From Victivallaceae bacterium (GTDB lineage Bacteria; Verrucomicrobiota; Lentisphaeria; Victivallales; Victivallaceae), in contig JAQUOK010000111.1 in assembly GCA_028717165.1 (NCBI GenBank), forward strand, positions 1 through 8,161: DNA of 8,161 nt. The letters are read 5' to 3'. A model generated the notes under the pieces. The model worked only from the letters and a program-made list of their open reading frames with translations, did not search any database and was not told the DNA's origin. The translations under genes and the position numbers were made by a program. Position 1 is the stretch's first letter; each line of letters opens with the position of its first letter. This document shows positions 5,819-8,161 of the stretch, piece by piece.

Positions 5819-6550
5819 ATGAAGCGCCATACCGCCAAAGTCCTGCTTATAACTTTCTCAGCGCTGGCCGTCGTATTTTTACTCCTGGTCAGGCTCAGCG
5901 TGGAAATCCCGGCGGGAAAGCCCATGCCCGCCGGCCGGGAAATCGAGGTTGACCTGATAGTTGAAAAAGGCAAAACGCAAAAACACTCAAAACCGGCGAA
6001 GCCGCCGACTACAGCAAAACCCAAACCGGAACCCGGTAAAGCCCCGGCAACGTCGCCTTCCGCCACACCAGTTTCAGAAGGGGCTTTGCCGCCGGTCAGC
6101 GTCAATTACCGGGAACAGGTCGGATTCAGGAAGTATGCCGAAGAAATGGGCGCCAGAGGGGCAAAGTTTTATATTATCGGCAATTCGAAAAAACAAATAT
6201 ATGAAATCGATTTTGACTCGAAATCGCTCCGTCCGGCTGCGGTAAAAACCATCAGTTCCGGCAATTTCAGTCCCCGTACCCGGATCATCGAAGACGAACC
6301 GGCCCTGCAGTTTTTCCTTGACAAAGCCCAAAATGAATTCGGCATCGGAACGCCGCAGGTAATCCTGCTGGTACCGCAACAAATCGAAGATAAAATCGCC
6401 GCCGCTTTGGCCGCCGCCGGAATAAATGCCGGTAATTTCCGCGGCTTCCGGGGAACCTATCTTATGAATTCGGGAACCTTCATCCTGAAGATCCACGAAG
6501 GCATCACAAGCAACGGCAAACAAAGCCTGAATATTGCAATTGCCTTGTAA
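5819..6550 (+). CDS. TonB-like anchored periplasmic protein with an unrecognised C-terminal domain
   Basis: A 243-aa protein with the build of TonB: short basic N-terminus, one membrane helix at about 8-26, an IEVDLIVEK strand like the post-membrane segment of many TonB proteins, then a Pro/Lys-rich spacer at 58-92 (KPAKPP, KPKPEP) able to cross the periplasm. The C-terminal domain, about 95-243, is mixed alpha/beta (GAKFYIIGNSKKQIYEIDF; PQVILLVPQQIEDKIAAAL; GTYLMNSGTFILKIHEG). It lacks the 'YP..A...G..G.v' pattern of the TonB domain, and the membrane helix lacks the conserved TonB histidine. AAAGGA near 5806-5811 precedes the ATG. The gene is 12 bases after its neighbour and is the last of the operon. 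By position it should transmit motion from the ExbB/ExbD-like pair to a periplasmic or outer-membrane target, perhaps not a TonB-dependent receptor. Confidence 0.68.
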   Translation: MKRHTAKVLLITFSALAVVFLLLVRLSVEIPAGKPMPAGREIEVDLIVEKGKTQKHSKPAKPPTTAKPKPEPGKAPATSPSATPVSEGALPPVSVNYREQVGFRKYAEEMGARGAKFYIIGNSKKQIYEIDFDSKSLRPAAVKTISSGNFSPRTRIIEDEPALQFFLDKAQNEFGIGTPQVILLVPQQIEDKIAAALAAAGINAGNFRGFRGTYLMNSGTFILKIHEGITSNGKQSLNIAIAL

Positions 6551-6563
6551 TATGTTTGTAGTA

Positions 6564-6577
6564 CCGCCTTCAGGCGG
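6564..6577. repeat. Hairpin CCGCC-TTCA-GGCGG just after the envelope operon
   Basis: A perfect 5-bp G/C stem with a 4-base loop begins 13 bases after the last stop codon of the operon. It is followed by AAGAAAA, not a T-run, so it is not a standard Rho-independent terminator. It could protect the transcript 3' end or be a copy of a dispersed palindromic element. Confidence 0.5.
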
Positions 6578-6587
6578 AAGAAAACGC

Positions 6588-6615
6588 GGAACGTGGGACG
6601 TGCTAAGTGCTACGA
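6588..6615. repeat. Degenerate tandem heptamers (GGAACGT/GGGACGT/GCTAAGT/GCTACGA)
   Basis: Four consecutive 7-base units start with G and mostly share an A-x-G-T core: GGAACGT (6588-6594), GGGACGT (6595-6601), GCTAAGT (6602-6608), GCTACGA (6609-6615). The first two differ at one base. The period equals that of the CTGWTAA array at 4074-4101 although the sequence differs. Confidence 0.45.
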
Positions 6616-6753
6616 AAATCTTTTAAGCTCATAATATTTTGCATTTTTCTGGCAAGACTTGTTTTTGACGTCGTCGTAAATGATTGTACATTGATCTGAT
6701 AACTCGTATTTTTAAATGGCTTCAACTTTTCGATATGGCAGCGGCGGTCATAT

Positions 6754-6771
6754 GCCGGTCTGGCGACCGGC
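6754..6771. repeat. Hairpin GCCGGTC-TGGC-GACCGGC
   Basis: A perfect 7-bp G/C-rich stem with a 4-base loop, mid-way in the noncoding gap between convergent genes. It looks like a REP-type palindromic element; copy number elsewhere cannot be seen here. Confidence 0.55.
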
Positions 6772-6823
6772 GCTCCCAGAAGTGTCGCTATTGCCATTTG
6801 ATGTTCATTAATTTTATTTGGTT

Positions 6824-6836
6824 CCGGCTATGCCGG
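6824..6836. repeat. Hairpin CCGGC-TAT-GCCGG
   Basis: A perfect 5-bp stem with a 3-base loop, 17 bases beyond the stop codon of the MNT-HEPN gene. No T-tract follows on the - strand, so termination by it alone is doubtful. It is the same style of element as the two hairpins to its left. Confidence 0.5.
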
Positions 6837-6853
6837 CTTAGGGGATTTCGGGC

Positions 6854-7735
6854 TTACAACCATTTTAGGCTTTCTATTTTCTCTTTACAACGCTTTGCCG
6901 TTACTTCCAGCAGCAGTTTCACCCGTCCGGCAAAATATTCCAGGTCTTTCCTGGATATTTTGAAATCCTTGTCGTAACGGGCTCCGATATAAGCGTATTC
7001 AAACAAATCGAAACGCTCTTTGTCGGCTTCGGTTTCGCAGGGGAAAATTACCTCCAAATCAGGAAGAACTTCACGGATTCTCCGGTCCGCAGCACCTAGA
7101 AAATGCCCATTGGGAATGTAATTGGTAAAAACCAACTCGATAGCTTTATAAGCGGATTCAGCCGCTTGATGAAGCTGAAATGCCGCATTGTTTAGATATT
7201 GTTTCGTATTTTCTTTACCAATATTATACTCGTAATTCTCATAAAAGGCTTTTGCGCTATTGAACCAATTGTCGAAATGCTCTTTTGCGATTTCGATCTG
7301 CTGTTCAGGGGGGAGCTCCTTGCCTATATTCAGCTTGTATCTGCCTGAATCATAGAGCAGACAGCCCTCCCTGACAATGTCACTGTAAAAGAAATGCCTT
7401 TCCTTGAGCCGTTTTTTGATGAACTTTATGTCATGCACGATAATCCTGAAGGGCATAAGCGTGCTGAGGCCGTTGCAATGTTCGGATATACTGCGCCAGA
7501 GACTGTAATGAATAGAGGTAGCATTAAGGCGGGAGACCACCAGAATATCATAATCGGAAACCGCTCCGGATTTGCGGTCGGGGGCTAAATCTTCTTCGTC
7601 TTTGTAATTCCCGCGCGCATGGGAACCGAAAAGAATGATCATTTCCACGTCGTCGCACATTTCACGAATGACGGAAACCGCTCTCTCCAGTTCTTCCCTC
7701 TTACGTTTCGGCAAATGTTCCAGTGAATTTTTCAT
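6854..7735 (-). CDS. Fused minimal nucleotidyltransferase (MNT) - HEPN domain protein
   Basis: A 293-aa two-domain protein. Residues about 1-125 form an MNT-type nucleotidyltransferase: ILFGSHARG (G37, S38, R41, G42) and SDYDILVV (metal-binding D61, D63), with a 17-residue insert between them, as I recall for this fused subfamily. Residues about 145-290 are an all-helical HEPN domain: FDNWFNSAKAFYE, an AAFQLHQAAESAYKAIELVF helix and ARYDKDFKIS. In two-gene MNT/HEPN toxin-antitoxin pairs the MNT protein AMPylates the HEPN RNase; in this fused form no R-X(4-6)-H RNase motif is visible in the HEPN part, so RNase activity is doubtful. It may AMPylate or otherwise modify a target; the actual role is unknown. 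No Shine-Dalgarno precedes the ATG, and the promoter at 7742-7769 would start transcription at about the ATG itself. The gene stands alone and converges on the envelope operon. The family is patchily distributed and often mobile. Confidence 0.87.
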   Translation of the reverse strand: MKNSLEHLPKRKREELERAVSVIREMCDDVEMIILFGSHARGNYKDEEDLAPDRKSGAVSDYDILVVSRLNATSIHYSLWRSISEHCNGLSTLMPFRIIVHDIKFIKKRLKERHFFYSDIVREGCLLYDSGRYKLNIGKELPPEQQIEIAKEHFDNWFNSAKAFYENYEYNIGKENTKQYLNNAAFQLHQAAESAYKAIELVFTNYIPNGHFLGAADRRIREVLPDLEVIFPCETEADKERFDLFEYAYIGARYDKDFKISRKDLEYFAGRVKLLLEVTAKRCKEKIESLKWL

Positions 7736-7741
7736 AAGGCA

Positions 7742-7769
7742 AATATAATCTGCGCCTGTTCAATTTCAA
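7742..7769 (-). promoter_or_regulatory. Promoter of the MNT-HEPN gene, predicted leaderless
   Basis: On the - strand TTGAAA (complement of 7764-7769) and TATATT (complement of 7742-7747) are 16 bases apart. Only 6 bases separate the -10 box from the ATG at 7735, so transcription should start at or next to the start codon. The lack of any ribosome site before this ATG, unlike nearly all other genes here, agrees with a leaderless message. Confidence 0.5.
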
Positions 7770-7775
7770 GGCGCA
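7751..7775. repeat. Inverted repeat TGCGCCT-N11-AGGCGCA across the MNT-HEPN promoter
   Basis: Perfect 7-bp arms at 7751-7757 and 7769-7775 flank 11 bases. The dyad covers the promoter spacer and the -35 box, as expected for a repressor site. A self-regulating MNT-HEPN product or an unknown regulator could bind it. Confidence 0.42.
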
Positions 7776-7870
7776 AGAAAAAGATTTGAGCGCTTACGGA
7801 AAACTCTGGACAATCCCCGGACTGAAGCCCTATGATGGTCAGAATAATAAACAAAACATAAATATAAGGA

Positions 7871-7984
7871 TTACATTGTGATAATTCTAAAAAATCTGTA
7901 ATTATTTAGTCTGCGGAAGTTGCTTCCTCCGAAAAAAGTTGAACTTTTTTCGGACCGACTCGCTTGATCTATTTTCTGATTCAT
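7871..7984 (-). CDS. 37-codon frame with strong expression signals: leader peptide or 5' gene remnant
   Basis: On the - strand AAAGGAGG (complement of 7989-7996) is followed 4 bases later by ATG at 7984, and a sigma70-type promoter lies just upstream. The frame begins MNQKIDQASR, then passes through two perfect hairpins (KSSTFFGGSNF) and ends in an aromatic/basic tail at TAA 7871-7873. The first nine or ten codons look like an ordinary protein start; the rest looks like translated palindromes. I think it is either the 5' end of a gene whose body was replaced by repeat DNA, or a short leader peptide. It points toward the MNT-HEPN gene, whose start lies 135 bp further on. Confidence 0.4.
   Translation of the reverse strand: MNQKIDQASRSEKSSTFFGGSNFRRLNNYRFFRIITM
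7915..7927. repeat. Hairpin GGAAG-TTG-CTTCC
   Basis: A perfect 5-bp stem with a 3-base loop that directly abuts, without a spacer base, the longer palindrome at 7928-7954. Both share an AAGTTG core at or near the loop, suggesting they are parts of one repeat unit. Confidence 0.5.
7928..7954. repeat. 27-bp perfect palindrome around a single central G
   Basis: Left arm TCCGAAAAAAGTT (7928-7940) and right arm AACTTTTTTCGGA (7942-7954) are exact inverses around G7941. As RNA it would fold into a stem of about 11 bp. A six-A and six-T run lie inside the stem, so it could act as a bidirectional terminator only weakly. It lies inside the 37-codon frame, which argues that it arrived by insertion. 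Confidence 0.65.
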
Positions 7985-7999
7985 AGCGCCTCCTTTGTT

Positions 8000-8027
8000 A
8001 TTTTACCATTTTCTGCGCGAAATGCAA
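8000..8027 (-). promoter_or_regulatory. Sigma70-type promoter with extended -10 for the 37-codon frame
   Basis: On the - strand TTGCAT (complement of 8022-8027), 16 bases, then TAAAAT (complement of 8000-8005), preceded by TGG giving an extended -10 (TGnTAAAAT). Transcription would begin right at the AAAGGAGG ribosome site region, giving a short leader. Confidence 0.45.
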
Positions 8028-8045
8028 TTTACTTTGAAAGAATTA

Positions 8046-8074
8046 TTGACTTTTGTCGCTATTTTTGCTAAACT
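8046..8074 (+). promoter_or_regulatory. Sigma70-type promoter of the gene starting at 8117
   Basis: TTGACT at 8046-8051, a 17-base spacer, and TAAACT at 8069-8074 preceded by TGC, an extended -10. The -35 matches five of six consensus bases. The predicted start near 8081 gives a leader of about 36 bases containing CGGAGGG at 8104-8110. This is the best promoter in the window. Confidence 0.6.
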
Positions 8075-8116
8075 ACTTATAACAGGTTCGTAATTAACTG
8101 ATTCGGAGGGAACTCC

Positions 8117-8161
8117 ATGGGACATGGCAAAGCACCTTTCCATTCCGGGAAAAGCAAAAGC
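8117..8161 (+). CDS. Start of an unidentified protein (partial, runs off the window)
   Basis: The ATG at 8117 is preceded by GGAGG (8105-8109) at 7 bases and by a strong promoter. Fifteen codons are visible, reading MGHGKAPFHSGKSKS, basic and rich in Gly, Ser, His and Lys with no hydrophobic stretch, so it does not start with a signal peptide. Such an N-terminus would suit a small nucleic-acid-binding protein, but nothing here identifies it. Its start and strand are well supported; its product is unknown. Confidence 0.65.
   Translation, partial: MGHGKAPFHSGKSKS

Larger units (their letters stand above)
6551..6853. other. Noncoding region with hairpins and short repeats
   Basis: This 303-bp gap separates the 3' ends of the envelope operon and the convergent MNT-HEPN gene. 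It holds three short-loop hairpins (6564-6577, 6754-6771, 6824-6836) and a period-7 repeat (6588-6615). The middle part, 6616-6750, is A/T-rich. A 64-codon frame on the - strand (6603-6797) has no ribosome site and runs through a hairpin, so I do not call it a gene. No Rho-independent terminator with a T-tract was found for either gene. Confidence 0.6.
7736..8116. other. Noncoding/regulatory region with two start-side promoters and a gene remnant
   Basis: This 381-bp gap between the divergent MNT-HEPN gene and the gene leaving the window contains the MNT-HEPN promoter and dyad, a 37-codon frame (7871-7984, - strand) with strong signals, two abutting hairpins (7915-7954) and two divergent promoters (8000-8027 and 8046-8074). 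The stretch 7776-7870 shows no clear signal of its own. Confidence 0.55.

Noticed and set aside
6074..6523. 149-codon open frame on the - strand
   Set aside because: Antisense shadow of the TonB-like gene, without a start signal.
6603..6797. 64-codon open frame on the - strand beginning MAIATLLGAP
   Set aside because: No ribosome site, runs through a G/C hairpin and into the heptamer repeat, and lies in A/T-rich DNA after two convergent gene ends; more likely repeat DNA than a gene.
7929..7953. Rho-independent terminator for a + strand gene
   Set aside because: No + strand gene ends upstream, the T-run is inside the stem, and the element sits between divergent genes.
6551..8116. CRISPR array or integron attC sites
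   Set aside because: The repeats are short, unequal hairpins without regular 30-40 bp spacers, and no cas or integrase gene is present.

Overview
The window comes from a Gram-negative (diderm) bacterium: it has a lipoprotein signal with lipobox, Sec signal peptides, an ExbB/ExbD-type inner-membrane proton-channel pair and a murein carboxypeptidase. Base composition looks balanced, and most genes have a good GGAGG-type ribosome site 7-9 bases before the start. I cannot name the organism; the mix of genes and the many short palindromic and heptameric intergenic repeats would suit a PVC-type environmental lineage (Lentisphaerota/Kiritimatiellota-like), but that is only an impression.

Left part (1-1356, + strand): the tail of a probable Gfo/Idh/MocA-type oxidoreductase runs into a polytopic GT-C-type glycosyltransferase that starts at TTG inside it. 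Converging on this is an S66 LD-carboxypeptidase (1400-2305, - strand), a cytoplasmic peptidoglycan-recycling enzyme with its Ser/Glu/His triad intact. A divergent intergenic region (2306-2531) holds a plausible promoter for the peptidase and an imperfect 25-bp dyad.

Centre (2532-6550, + strand): seven closely spaced genes form one apparent operon, and this is the most interesting system here. In order they encode an outer-membrane-type lipoprotein with TPR-like helices, a 335-aa exported coiled-coil protein, a 133-aa exported helical protein, a very small ExbB/TolQ/MotA-like channel protein, an ExbD/TolR-like protein, a 113-aa single-pass protein with a Pro-rich linker, and a TonB-like single-pass protein whose C-terminal domain is not the usual TonB domain. 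The layout implies a proton-motive-force-driven machine spanning the envelope, with the channel pair supplying energy, two anchored proteins crossing the periplasm, and three exported partners. It recalls the DUF3450/TtpC-ExbBD-TonB-TPR clusters known from other Gram-negatives, but with different parts.

Right part (6551-8161): about 300 bp of noncoding DNA with three short hairpins and a period-7 degenerate repeat is followed by an MNT-HEPN fusion protein (6854-7735, - strand). That gene has no Shine-Dalgarno and a promoter placed so that the transcript would start at the ATG. Upstream lies a second noncoding stretch (7736-8116) with two divergent sigma70-type promoters. One drives a new gene that leaves the window at its 15th codon. 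The other drives a 37-codon frame with a strong ribosome site, broken up by two abutting perfect hairpins; it looks like the start of a gene whose body has been lost, or a leader peptide.
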